This document shows, piece after piece, positions 40,577 to 48,169 of a stretch of DNA of 64,000 nt. Numbering within the stretch: position 1 is the stretch's first letter; each line of letters opens with the position of its first letter. The stretch lies in contig JALHPO010000006.1 of the NCBI GenBank assembly GCA_022842445.1, positions 124,001 through 188,000 of the forward strand, in the 5' to 3' direction. The notes beneath the pieces were generated by a model. That model had not been told where the DNA came from. It did not search any database and was given only the letters and a program-made list of their open reading frames with translations. The translations under genes were made by a program, and so were the position numbers. Source of the DNA: Nitrospira sp. (GTDB taxonomy: Bacteria; Nitrospirota; Nitrospiria; Nitrospirales; Nitrospiraceae).

Positions 40577-40969
40577 TTATTTCGCAGGGCTCGGCTCGGC
40601 TTCCGCCTGCTTGAGAATCCCTTCCACAGATTCGCGCAGACGACCCAGAATTCCCGCGTTATCGGTGCCCCGGATATCGACTGGCACGAAATGCTTCTCA
40701 TTGAAGCCAGTCGCACGAATGAGTTTTTTGAAGAGCTTCTCCTGGGCCTTTGGAGCACAGGCGCCGACAAGCAGGTAGCTGTCTGGACTTGCCGTCTTCA
40801 TGGCCTCTGCCAAAATGGCGTTCCCCCCCTGACCACATAACTGCGGGCTCAAGACCGTGTACTTAACGTCCAAGTCGGATTCAACCTCGAAGGGGAGTTT
40901 GTTCATGTCGGAGTCTTTGAATGAATCACAGAGCCCCTTGCAGTTGCACAACAACACCTTGATATCCAT
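40577..40969 (-). CDS. small HdrA-N-terminal-like cysteine protein of the oxidoreductase cluster
   Basis: 130 residues, strong ribosome site GGAGGTGATCA. Motifs: MDIKVLLCNCKGLCDSF, then SPQLCGQGGNAILAEAM and LLVGACAPKAQEKLFKKLI. These match the N-terminal Fe-S segment of heterodisulfide reductase HdrA (CNC..LC, CxxGG, AC.P). It is encoded 26 bases after the oxidoreductase beta subunit. It may serve as an accessory electron-transfer or assembly subunit of this complex. No flavin or ferredoxin domain is present. Confidence 0.75.
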   Translation of the reverse strand: MDIKVLLCNCKGLCDSFKDSDMNKLPFEVESDLDVKYTVLSPQLCGQGGNAILAEAMKTASPDSYLLVGACAPKAQEKLFKKLIRATGFNEKHFVPVDIRGTDNAGILGRLRESVEGILKQAEAEPSPAK

Positions 40970-40995
40970 TGATCACCTCCATACAGCTGTGAATA

Positions 40996-41925
40996 TTATC
41001 CGCTGACCAGTTTCCAATAGGTATCGACTCGCTCCTGAATGTGTCGAATGGCTTCGTCTTGTCTCGTCGGCTCGAAGAGATGCCGGAACCGGCCCTGCAG
41101 CCTGAGGTAATCTTCCACCGGCTTACGCTTGGGAATGTAGGTGTGGATGACGGCTCCGTTGATCGCCTCTTTCAATGGCCATAGACCGGTCTCCACCGCC
41201 AACTTGGCCACCTCCGGAGTCTCTCCCGGATCGTAGAGCCAGCCGGTCGGGCAGGCAGACAGCGCGAGAAATAGCTTAGGCCCCGTGAATTTGACCGCAC
41301 GTGCGAATTTTTCTTCCAGATCCAAAGGATACCGCGGTGCCACTGTCGCAATGTACGGCGGTTTGTGGGCCCGCCAGATCTCGAAAATATCCTTTTTGTC
41401 CTGCATCGAGGCAGAGGGGTGCTGCAGGCTGCAGGGCGAGGTACTGGTCCGTGCTCCATAGGGTGTTGCGGCAGAGAGTTGCATGCCTGTATTGCCGTAG
41501 GCTTCATTGTCATAACAGAAGTAGTAGAAGTCCAACCCGCGATAGATGGCACCAGATGTCGAGGAAAGTGCCATATCGTACGTCGAGCCGTCTCCTCCCA
41601 AGACCACCACTTTCAGATTCTCATTCCTCGGCAATCGCCCCTTGGCGATCAGCACATCCAAGGCATCGCGCACACCCTGTGCGCCGGCGGGAGCCGATGC
41701 CATCGTCGTATAGAGCCAGGACCCCTTGAAGGGAGTAAACGGGTAAGTGGCCAGCATCGTAAAGCACCCGGCGGCATTCACATAGACAACATCGTCGCCC
41801 AATACCTTAGCAGCCAACCGCAGCGATTCCAGTCCTCCGCAGCCGGCACAGAGCGATGTTCCCGGCAGCACATGTTCTTCGCGGGGAATCTGTTTGATCT
41901 TTTTGAATGTCTCGCGTTGCCACAT
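40996..41925 (-). CDS. porB: 2-oxoacid:ferredoxin oxidoreductase beta subunit
   Basis: 309 residues. Thiamine-diphosphate motif GGDGSTYDMALSSTSGAIYR with the partner DNEAYGNTG; early cysteines in GTSLCAGCGGLESL and later VNAAGCFTMLA and SACPTGW, which give the four ligands of a 4Fe-4S cluster. It binds TPP and catalyses decarboxylation of pyruvate (or another 2-oxoacid) to acyl-CoA, or the reverse with reduced ferredoxin. Gene order gamma-delta, alpha, beta matches other oxidoreductases. Pyruvate preference is inferred. Confidence 0.9.
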   Translation of the reverse strand: MWQRETFKKIKQIPREEHVLPGTSLCAGCGGLESLRLAAKVLGDDVVYVNAAGCFTMLATYPFTPFKGSWLYTTMASAPAGAQGVRDALDVLIAKGRLPRNENLKVVVLGGDGSTYDMALSSTSGAIYRGLDFYYFCYDNEAYGNTGMQLSAATPYGARTSTSPCSLQHPSASMQDKKDIFEIWRAHKPPYIATVAPRYPLDLEEKFARAVKFTGPKLFLALSACPTGWLYDPGETPEVAKLAVETGLWPLKEAINGAVIHTYIPKRKPVEDYLRLQGRFRHLFEPTRQDEAIRHIQERVDTYWKLVSG

Positions 41926-41939
41926 GGCTATTGTCCCTC

Positions 41940-42050
41940 GTCATTCGTGAAGCGTATCTCGCTCCTCGTGCGAGACGAGTCGGAAGTGCCATCTATGCGA
42001 GTCGCGCTTGTCATGCGCGTCTCGTCCGTCTCGCTCATCAGATACGAGCG
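41940..42050. repeat. degenerate 9-bp tandem array (array 4)
   Basis: In the spacer between the alpha and beta subunit genes, the plus strand shows 9-mers AGTCGCGCT, TGTCATGCG, CGTCTCGTC, CGTCTCGCT at about 42000-42037. A reverse-orientation part (CGTCTCGCA, read on the minus strand) lies at about 41965-41985. Consensus NGTCTCGYY, close to the NGTCTNNCT of the other arrays. It lies upstream of the beta subunit start on the reverse strand. Confidence 0.6.
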
Positions 42051-42055
42051 ACGTT

Positions 42056-43276
42056 TCACGATCCGAGTTCTCCTGCCAACATTTGGAGCTGCTTCATTTC
42101 CCGATGCTCGGCTTCCGTGTACAGAAGGACCGGCCCGATGCCTGTTTCTCGGACGCCGGCCTCTGCCGTCTGCTCAAAGATCGTCCTGAACTCGCCTTCG
42201 GAGAGATTCTTTCCTCCCAGCCCGCCGATGAACGAGCAGAGCGTCCGTGGTCTCAAGGCTTCGCCGTAGAGACAGGCCGCAACCTCCTGGAAGAGGATCC
42301 CGCCCTGCCCCGGCGCCAGATTCTGATCGAGCACCGCAACGGCCCGGCGGCTTCTCAGCGCGTCCCGGATGGCATCCGCCGGCCAGGGGCGGATCATGCG
42401 GAGCCGGAGCAGGCCCACACGCCTGCCCTCCGCTCTGGCGGCATCAACCGCAACCTTGCCCCTACTGGCAAAAGCGTTGCTCATGACGAGCACATCCTCC
42501 GCATCGTCAAGCCGATACCCTTCGACCACGTCGTACCGCCGTCCGAACAGTCGTTCGAATTCCGCAGCCGTTTCACTATGCACGTCCAAGGCGTTCATGG
42601 CAGCCAGATGCATTTGATGCCGGAAATAGGAGTATGGTGTCCCGCCGAGCACCGCCACACCGAGCGCATGCGGGGCCGAGGCTTTGAAACCCAGATGGGC
42701 AGGTCGAAACGGCGGCAGGAACTGCGCGACCTGCTCCGGGGCCGGCAGAATCACCGGCTCGCGGGTGAAGGACAGATAGAAGCCGTCCAGATTGACGATG
42801 ACCGGCAACATGACCCTCTCATCCTCCGCAATCCGATAGGCCATGAGAATGGAATCCAGTACTTCCTGACAAGTCTCGGCGTGGATTTGAAGAAAGCCGG
42901 AGTCCCGCGCGGCCAGCACGTCGTTGTGATCCGGTTCGAGTGTAATCGGGGCAGCCAGCGCCCGGGAGACATTGACCAGCACCAGCGGCGCGCGCCATCC
43001 GGAGATCGAATAGAGCACTTCAATGGCATACAACAGCCCCTGACTGGACGTCGCAGTGAACACCCGGGCCCCCGTGGCCGCAGCAGCCCCCGCCGCTGTC
43101 ATCATGGAATGCTCGGAATCCATGGTCACAAACCGAGCGGCCATCGCGCCGCTCTCGCACCATTTGGCCAACGCCTCCACGATTTCCGTCTGAGGCGTGA
43201 TGGGAAACGCGGGAATGTAGTCCGCCTCCGCCAGCCGCGCGCCCCACGCTGCCGCCAGGTTGCCGGTCATCATCAT
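42056..43276 (-). CDS. porA: 2-oxoacid:ferredoxin oxidoreductase alpha subunit
   Basis: About 406 residues from ATG 43276 (MMMTGNLAAAWGA). A frame opening at 43303 adds MNHMNQTNQ, but these codons are the 9-bp repeat continuing into the gene, so that start is less likely. Motifs: YIPAFPITPQTEIVEAL, SEHSMMTAAGAAAATGARVFTATSSQGL (cited by GARVFTATSSQGL), VLVNVSRAL, and the C-terminal domain with LRLRMIRPWPADAI. It forms the TPP-binding active site with the beta subunit. Confidence 0.9.
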   Translation of the reverse strand: MMMTGNLAAAWGARLAEADYIPAFPITPQTEIVEALAKWCESGAMAARFVTMDSEHSMMTAAGAAAATGARVFTATSSQGLLYAIEVLYSISGWRAPLVLVNVSRALAAPITLEPDHNDVLAARDSGFLQIHAETCQEVLDSILMAYRIAEDERVMLPVIVNLDGFYLSFTREPVILPAPEQVAQFLPPFRPAHLGFKASAPHALGVAVLGGTPYSYFRHQMHLAAMNALDVHSETAAEFERLFGRRYDVVEGYRLDDAEDVLVMSNAFASRGKVAVDAARAEGRRVGLLRLRMIRPWPADAIRDALRSRRAVAVLDQNLAPGQGGILFQEVAACLYGEALRPRTLCSFIGGLGGKNLSEGEFRTIFEQTAEAGVRETGIGPVLLYTEAEHREMKQLQMLAGELGS

Positions 43277-43352
43277 CTGGTTTGTCTGGTTCATGTGGTT
43301 CATCTCGTTTGTTTCGTTCTTCTAGTCGGTCTGGTCACTCTGGTTCCTCCAG
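43277..43352. repeat. degenerate 9-bp tandem array (array 5), running into the porA start
   Basis: Plus strand units CTGGTTTGT, CTGGTTCAT, GTGGTTCAT, CTCGTTTGT, TTCGTTCTT, CTAGTCGGT, CTGGTCACT, CTGGTTCCT: about eight in phase. Same 9-bp pattern as the arrays before the cytochrome genes. On the coding strand the last units read AACCAGACA AACCAGATG, so the array flows into the initiation region and encodes N-Q-T/N-Q-M if translated. Confidence 0.8.
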
Positions 43353-43415
43353 ATCTACAAAACAAACATGGTAAACCTTCCTCCTGTTTCTCAAACTTGC
43401 TTCAGTCTCCCATCC

Positions 43416-44333
43416 CTATCGGGCCGTCCAAGCCACGCCACCTTCCTTCTCCCGCTCAGCCACCAGGGCATCGGTCGGACATTCATGGACGCAGATCTGG
43501 CATCCCTTGCAATGATCATAATCAATCACGGGCTTGTCGTCCTTGCTCATTGAAATGACGCCATCGGGGCAATAGCCGAAACAGAGCCAGCAGCCGTTGC
43601 ACTTGTCTGGCAACAACACCGGCCTGAATGTCCGCCAGCCGCCGGTCTCCCGTAGTACTGAGTTCGCTGCGGCGCTGATCCTCGCTGTTCCCCTCGACGG
43701 AGGCTCATAGATCGGCGTCTGCAGTTTGGCAGGGCCGACCGGCTGGGGCGCGCCCGCCACTACGGAGACTGTGCTCACAGCGTCATAACACTGAAGCGCG
43801 ACGTCTTGATTCTGCTCTATGACAGAGGCAGAGAGCCCGAGGTCAGCCAGTTCCTGTGCAATCGCCTCACGAATCGATTCCTGTCGAAGCCCGACGAACC
43901 GTCCTGCAACGGCACCGAGCAAAGCGCTGATTGCGCCGCGTTTCCCGAATTGTTGCAGTGCGATGTCCGTCAGATCCAGCGTCGTCAGGCGGCCGGGAAG
44001 AAAGCTCTGCGCATGGACTTGTTCAGAGGTCATCTGTGAGTTGATGAAGACTACCGTGCGTTCATCGATTCCTTCCAGCACACGGGCGGCCGGATCGGGG
44101 ATGAGCGACGCGTCGGCCACGACAACCAGGTCGGGATGAACGATCAAACCCCGTTCGCGGATCGGCTCCCTGGCAATACGCGTGTAGGCGGCCACCGGGG
44201 CGCCGCGCCGCTCGGCCCCATAAATCGGCGAGTCCTGCGCCACGAACCCTTCCAGGAATGCGGCGGTTCCCAGAATGCGGCTGGCCGTCTTCGCGCCCTG
44301 TCCTCCTCGACCATGGAACCGAACGGCAATCAC
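43416..44333 (-). CDS. 2-oxoacid:ferredoxin oxidoreductase, fused gamma and delta subunits
   Basis: 305 residues from GTG 44333. Residues 1-190 are the gamma domain: RFHGRGGQGAKTASRILG, SPIYGAERRGAPVAAYTRI. Residues about 225-305 are a two-cluster ferredoxin (delta): CNGCWLCFGYCPDGVI and CKGCQICVHECPTDAL. Separate genes encode these in many organisms; here they are one chain. Electrons from the TPP centre pass through these clusters to ferredoxin. First gene of the run that continues to sufT. Confidence 0.92.
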   Translation of the reverse strand: MIAVRFHGRGGQGAKTASRILGTAAFLEGFVAQDSPIYGAERRGAPVAAYTRIAREPIRERGLIVHPDLVVVADASLIPDPAARVLEGIDERTVVFINSQMTSEQVHAQSFLPGRLTTLDLTDIALQQFGKRGAISALLGAVAGRFVGLRQESIREAIAQELADLGLSASVIEQNQDVALQCYDAVSTVSVVAGAPQPVGPAKLQTPIYEPPSRGTARISAAANSVLRETGGWRTFRPVLLPDKCNGCWLCFGYCPDGVISMSKDDKPVIDYDHCKGCQICVHECPTDALVAEREKEGGVAWTAR

Positions 44334-44351
44334 GGTTTGTTCTTACCTATC

Positions 44352-44654
44352 TCATTGCTCCATTCTTTTCTTCATCGCTTCTCGGCCGGCTTTGACCGCC
44401 GCCTCGACATCAGCCTTCTTCTCCGCCACGTAGCGCCTGCCCCGCTCAATGGTCTCATCGAGCGCTGCCCTCGCCTCCTTGGCCTTCTCAATAATCTCGT
44501 CCTCAGTCTTGTCTGTATAGTCCTTGATCGCGCGACGGGCTTCTTGCCCCGACTTGGGCGCGAGCAACATACCGGCAATGGCCCCCACAAGGACGCCTCC
44601 GATGAAAGCTAGACCGATAGCGGGCCCCGAACATTCAGCGTTCTGACGTTCCAT
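44352..44654 (-). CDS. YtxH-domain membrane protein
   Basis: 100 residues, GGAGGAC before the start. A hydrophobic N-terminal helix (GLAFIGGVLVGAIAGMLLAP) is followed by PKSGQEARRAIKDYTDKTE and a long charged coiled coil. The helix plus APKSG motif is the YtxH/gas-vesicle-like stress family signature. Probably an inner-membrane stress protein. It lies 18 bases upstream of the oxidoreductase operon on the same strand. Confidence 0.85.
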   Translation of the reverse strand: MERQNAECSGPAIGLAFIGGVLVGAIAGMLLAPKSGQEARRAIKDYTDKTEDEIIEKAKEARAALDETIERGRRYVAEKKADVEAAVKAGREAMKKRMEQ

Positions 44655-44886
44655 GAAAGTCCTCCGTTAATGAATACGTTCCCGACGACTTAGTAAGCGA
44701 AATCTGCGCCGGCAATGGACGATGAATGAGTTCGAAGTTGCCTTCTCTTGATTGAGCCGTTGGGAGCCGACGGGGGCGCCCCCCTCACTGATCCATCCCA
44801 GGGTCTGAGCAAGTTACACGGTACTAAAAAAGAGAGAAGAGTGAACTCACCTGCTGTTGCGCTCTTCAATTGAATCACTCAGATCG
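44655..44886. other. intergenic region, nothing recognised
   Basis: 232 bases on the reverse-strand side between the Spy-like gene stop and the YtxH gene start. No gene, repeat or clear terminator was found. Confidence 0.35.
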
Positions 44887-45513
44887 TCAATGCTGGTGTT
44901 GCTGGCCTCCGCCCGCTCCTCCACTCCCGTGCCCACCGCCGCCCTGTCCATGCCCGCTACCTCCCATCGCTCCCCCCATCATTCCGCCCATCATCCCACC
45001 ATGCCCCATCCCGCCCATTCCGCCTCCGTGTTGTCCCTCGTGTTCGCTTTTCATCGCTTCGCGATGGGCACGGTCCTTTTCCCGCTGGTCGGGAGTCAAC
45101 AGGGCCATAGCGTTGTGCTTGCTCTTGATGGCCGCGAACAGACAGGCACCTTCCGAGTTTTTCAGTTGCCCGACTTTCGCTTGGATCGCACCGAGATCGG
45201 CCTTCTCATCTTCCAATAGGGCCTGCAGGTCGAGTTTTGCAATTTTGACATCGGCTTCCAACCTCGCCTCGGTCCGCTTGAACTCCAGCTGCAGGGCTTT
45301 GAGTTTACCGATCTGCTCCTGCGTCAGGCCGATCTCCTTGGCCTGTTTCAGCAAATGCTTGAGGTAATGCGCGCTATGGTCGTCCTGTTCATCCTGATCG
45401 TGGCCGTCATGCTGCATTTGCCCATGGACCTGGGCGGCAAAGCTGGAAGGATACGATGCTCCAATCACACACAAAACTCCGACTGTCACAACCATCCATT
45501 GCGTCCTCGTCAT
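44887..45513 (-). CDS. Spy/CpxP/ZraP-like periplasmic metal-response protein
   Basis: 208 residues from ATG 45513, preceded by GGAGGCGAG. Signal peptide 1-28 (VVTVGVLCVIGASYP). Residues 35-150 are helical with the heavy-metal-resistance pattern: LTQEQIGKLKALQLEFKRTEAR, ALLEDEKADLGAIQAK, ALLTPDQREKDRAHREAM. The last 55 residues are rich in Gly, Met and His (GGGMGGMGHGGMMGG), a likely metal-binding tail. It may buffer Cu or Zn or act as a chaperone in the periplasm. An NtrC-type two-component system of the ZraSR kind lies 6 kb away. Confidence 0.85.
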   Translation of the reverse strand: MTRTQWMVVTVGVLCVIGASYPSSFAAQVHGQMQHDGHDQDEQDDHSAHYLKHLLKQAKEIGLTQEQIGKLKALQLEFKRTEARLEADVKIAKLDLQALLEDEKADLGAIQAKVGQLKNSEGACLFAAIKSKHNAMALLTPDQREKDRAHREAMKSEHEGQHGGGMGGMGHGGMMGGMMGGAMGGSGHGQGGGGHGSGGAGGGQQHQH

Positions 45514-45572
45514 GGCACTCGCCTCCATTCCGAATCTAGAGGATTCTCCACCAACATTCGTTCCTTGTATCG

Positions 45573-46016
45573 TCACCCGGCCTGATCCTCAATGGACACG
45601 CCGAGACCGATCCAGGCCCGCAAAAGATCATGTCGCGTAATAGAATAAGCAACTTTCCCGTTTTTCTTGACCGGCAGGTTCAGGAGCCGCTTCTCTTCCA
45701 TGATCTTCACGGCCTCATCGATGCTCGTTTCCTCTGTCACCGCGATGCGCTCCTTGGCCATGATATCTTCCGCCGTCAGACGATTCAGATCCTTGCCCGC
45801 CTCCAGCGCGCGGAGAATATCGAACTCGCTGATGAAGCCGAGGAAAGCGCCCTGCTCATCGACGATCGGGGCGCCCGATGTATGCGTGGTGAGCAACTCG
45901 ACGGCGATTCCCATGGCATTCTGGTCGCGACGAAATACGAGTTCATTCGTCGCGCGTATTTGTCCGACAGTTTTGAATCCCCCGACAGGAACCCCTGGCC
46001 TGGCTAACGTGGTCAT
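45573..46016 (-). CDS. two-CBS-domain protein
   Basis: 147 residues from ATG 46016 (AGGAGGAG upstream). One Bateman pair: ELLTTHTSGAPIVDEQGAFLGFISEFDILRAL, cited by its LGFISEFDILR end, and DEAVKIMEEKRLLNLPVKKNGKVAYSI. Likely an adenine-nucleotide sensor. A 33-base palindrome (46105-46137) lies upstream. A decayed copy of part of such a gene is seen at 47510-47575. Confidence 0.9.
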   Translation of the reverse strand: MTTLARPGVPVGGFKTVGQIRATNELVFRRDQNAMGIAVELLTTHTSGAPIVDEQGAFLGFISEFDILRALEAGKDLNRLTAEDIMAKERIAVTEETSIDEAVKIMEEKRLLNLPVKKNGKVAYSITRHDLLRAWIGLGVSIEDQAG

Positions 46017-46430
46017 CGTATTCTCCTCCTGGTTGATGTTGGCATACCCGAACAACTTGATTTCCTGGCCTTGCGCTCGTTCAGGAGTTGAGCGCTTGCA
46101 ACTGCCTATTGAATGGGAGCCGCTCCCATGAAATAGGATTCAGAAAAGTTGAGTGCGATTCTGGTGCCGTCGCAGTCGTTTCAAGCGGGATGCAACTGAC
46201 ATCCGCTGAAACAAGGACTTGAGATCATCCGATCGAATACAGCGGGTGCGGAAGTGGTGCAGGAATACTCAGGCCGTACTTCCTTCCTGGGGAAAAATGC
46301 GACAAAAGGATGGGAGGACGCTACCACAAACAAGACGAGGGGCCTGCAGGACCAGTCATTGAGACCGTTGAGAGAGCTACCCCTTTACGGAATTCTTGAG
46401 CCCCCACAGCCGACCCCTATTGAACGGGTC
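46017..46430. other. intergenic region with a palindrome
   Basis: 414 bases. Apart from the palindrome at 46105-46137 nothing is recognised. An open frame crossing 46254-46685 is antisense to the cupin gene and has no family similarity. Confidence 0.4.
46105..46137. promoter_or_regulatory. 33-base perfect palindrome upstream of a CBS gene
   Basis: CCTATT-GA-ATGGGAGC-C-GCTCCCAT-GA-AATAGG. The central ATGGGAGC arms are exact and the outer arms CCTATT and AATAGG are also complementary. It lies about 90-120 bases upstream of the CBS gene start at 46016. It may be a regulator binding site or form a hairpin. The protein that binds it is unknown. Confidence 0.6.
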
Positions 46431-46823
46431 TCAGGGATTCTGAGGACGCACCGCGACCGTGATGAGAATAGCGGAATCGCTGAGCGCCTTCACGGAGTGA
46501 GGAACTGCGGATTCCAACGCCAGGACCTCACCCTTCCGGACTGGAGTCGTCCTAGTGCCGGCCGTGAACTCAATGTGGCCGTCCAACACCTGCACCGTGA
46601 TCGGGCCGGGAGCCTTGTGAGTGGGAAGGCTGGCACCTTCGCTGAAGGATCGGAATATCAGGCGCAAGCTGTCCGTCTTCAATAGAATAACGGTTCGATC
46701 CTTTTCAGCCTGAGCCGAGTCCTGCAGACGGACGGACTCAAGCTGCGCGCTCACGTCGAACACCGCCATCGGAGATGCTTCAGTGAAGGTTGCGACACTG
46801 TCTCTCATTGGAAGTTCCATCAT
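46431..46823 (-). CDS. cupin-domain protein
   Basis: 130 residues. Single cupin barrel: IFRSFSEGASLPTHKAPGPITVQVLDG, cited by ASLPTHKAPG, then EFTAGTRTTPVRKGEVLALESAVPHSVKAL. The histidines in PTHKAPG and PHSVKAL and an acidic residue are candidate metal ligands. Small one-domain cupins bind metal and serve varied roles, so the function is unknown. It is separated by a strong hairpin from the SOD gene upstream. Confidence 0.85.
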   Translation of the reverse strand: MMELPMRDSVATFTEASPMAVFDVSAQLESVRLQDSAQAEKDRTVILLKTDSLRLIFRSFSEGASLPTHKAPGPITVQVLDGHIEFTAGTRTTPVRKGEVLALESAVPHSVKALSDSAILITVAVRPQNP

Positions 46824-46845
46824 ATCCTCAGCCTAGACCACAATT

Positions 46846-46884
46846 GTGCGGGATTGATCTCTTGAGAAGAGATCGATCCCGCAC
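46846..46884 (-). terminator. strong hairpin between SOD and cupin genes
   Basis: GTGCGGGAT-GATCTCTT and AAGAGATC-ATCCCGCAC pair over about 18 bases with one mismatch and a 3-base loop. It follows the SOD stop by 27 bases on the reverse strand. No T-run follows, so it may terminate weakly or protect the upstream mRNA end, and it could also regulate the cupin gene. Confidence 0.6.
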
Positions 46885-46910
46885 GTCCTGCACCCTTCAG
46901 CACGTTCTCG

Positions 46911-47492
46911 TTATTGTTTGACGATTACGCCGCAGGCAATCCGGGGGCCGCCGGGCGCATCCTTGGTGAGTGGATCAGGCACATACTTATCTTGCAGTTC
47001 ATGGATGATAAAAGCGCTGCCGTCCTTGTCGAACAGCGTATTCAGCCCATCGGCCAGCGTAACTCGGCTCGTGATGGTATACAGCGAGCCGTTCCGGCTC
47101 TCATCGACATACAGATTCTGCAAGTCGCCAAGATGATAGGGATGATTCGCAAGCCCCGGGGAAACCGATGCCTCCGGATTGACATTGGCATCGACATTGC
47201 CGTCGTAATGGCCTTTGGCCGAAGCGAAGGGGTCACAGCTTCCCGTTTCGTGAATATGGATCCCGTGCAATCCCGGCGTGAGTTTGCTTTCCGGACTGCC
47301 TTTCACGGTCAGCTTGATCCGCACACGCCCTTCATATTTTTCGTAGAGTTGCGCTTCTCCGGTAATTCCAGGTCCGGTAATTGTCGCTTTCGCATACAGC
47401 GGCGCCGCGAGTTTGCCTGTGTGATACGACGAGCAGCCGCTCAGAAGCAGCCCGACGGCGACCCCTGCGCCGATCATTGAGAATGTGTTCAT
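46911..47492 (-). CDS. Cu,Zn superoxide dismutase-family lipoprotein
   Basis: 193 residues from ATG 47492 (GGGAGGT upstream). Signal/lipobox GLLLSGCSS anchors it to a membrane. Motifs: LHGIHIHETGSCDPFASAKGH, NPEASVSPGLANHPYHLGDLQN, DGSAFIIHELQDKY and RIACGVI. Copper and zinc histidines (HIHE, GHYD, HPYHLGD, IIHE) and the disulfide cysteines (SCDP, ACGV) are present. It destroys periplasmic superoxide. A probable CBS-gene remnant lies just upstream. Confidence 0.9.
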   Translation of the reverse strand: MNTFSMIGAGVAVGLLLSGCSSYHTGKLAAPLYAKATITGPGITGEAQLYEKYEGRVRIKLTVKGSPESKLTPGLHGIHIHETGSCDPFASAKGHYDGNVDANVNPEASVSPGLANHPYHLGDLQNLYVDESRNGSLYTITSRVTLADGLNTLFDKDGSAFIIHELQDKYVPDPLTKDAPGGPRIACGVIVKQ

Positions 47493-47509
47493 GCCGACCT
47501 CCCTTATTT

Positions 47510-47575
47510 GGTTGGCACCCATCATATCTTCTGCCATTGGCCGGTTCAAATCCTTTTTCGCCCCCGGTTCCAACC
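47510..47575 (-). pseudogene. short remnant of a CBS-domain gene
   Basis: Read on the reverse strand this segment gives EPGAKKDLNRPMAEDMMGAN, close to EAGKDLNRLTAEDIMAKER of the CBS protein at 45573-46016, and the DNA also matches across AAGGAT.TGAA.CG and AGAAGATAT.ATGG. The frame is not open further upstream. It is a fragment, and it ends before the SOD gene's own start region. Confidence 0.5.
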
Positions 47576-47648
47576 CTCACGAAACAGGAGGCGCACCCAT
47601 TCGGCACAAATGTGGCGATTCCATCATGGAGTCGCCTGTGTCTGCGTT

Positions 47649-48158
47649 TCATGCTCTTCGATTCCGCAGTTCCGACAGAGCCTCGAGAATTTCTGACGGT
47701 CGCGGCGGACATCCGGGGATCCGGGCGTCGACGGGAATGTGGCGCTGTACCGGACCCGTCACGGCATAACTGCCTTTGAACATGCCGCAGCTAATCGCAC
47801 AGTCACCGAGCGCAATGACAATCTTCGGATCAGGTGTGTGCTTGTGCACATCTTTCAACGCTCGCTCCATATTGACGGTGACCGGCCCGGTCACCACCAG
47901 CGCATCGGCATGACGCGGCGAAGCGACGATGTGAATGCCGAACCGCTCCGCGTCATAGACGGGATTCATGAGCGCGTTCATTTCCATCTCACAGGCATTA
48001 TACGAGCCGGTATCGACTTCACGGATCGCCAGTGACTGCTTGAAGGGTGTGGCCTTCTCGCTGGCCTCCGGGGAAACCGGTACCCCAGGGGTCTCCGTTC
48101 CGGGATACCGTCCCGTCACGACACCGGTCTTCAGACTCTTCTTCATGATGCGAAACAT
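47649..48158 (-). CDS. NuoB/HycG-type NADH dehydrogenase 20 kDa-like subunit
   Basis: 169 residues. Motifs: REVDTGSYNACEMEMNALMNP, GIHIVASPRHADALVVTGPVT, IALGDCAISCGMFKGSY, and PVDARIPGCPPRPSEILEAL. These are the HyfI/HycG and NuoB hallmark with cysteines for one 4Fe-4S cluster. It follows the truncated large-subunit remnant on the same strand with an 11-base gap, so it is likely the only intact gene of a collapsed complex. It may be nonfunctional without its partners. Confidence 0.82.
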   Translation of the reverse strand: MFRIMKKSLKTGVVTGRYPGTETPGVPVSPEASEKATPFKQSLAIREVDTGSYNACEMEMNALMNPVYDAERFGIHIVASPRHADALVVTGPVTVNMERALKDVHKHTPDPKIVIALGDCAISCGMFKGSYAVTGPVQRHIPVDARIPGCPPRPSEILEALSELRNRRA

Positions 48159-48169
48159 GTTCGACCTCC

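Noticed and set aside
42008..43558. 516-codon open frame on the plus strand
   Set aside because: It lies antisense to the oxidoreductase alpha subunit gene; composition is typical of a shadow frame.
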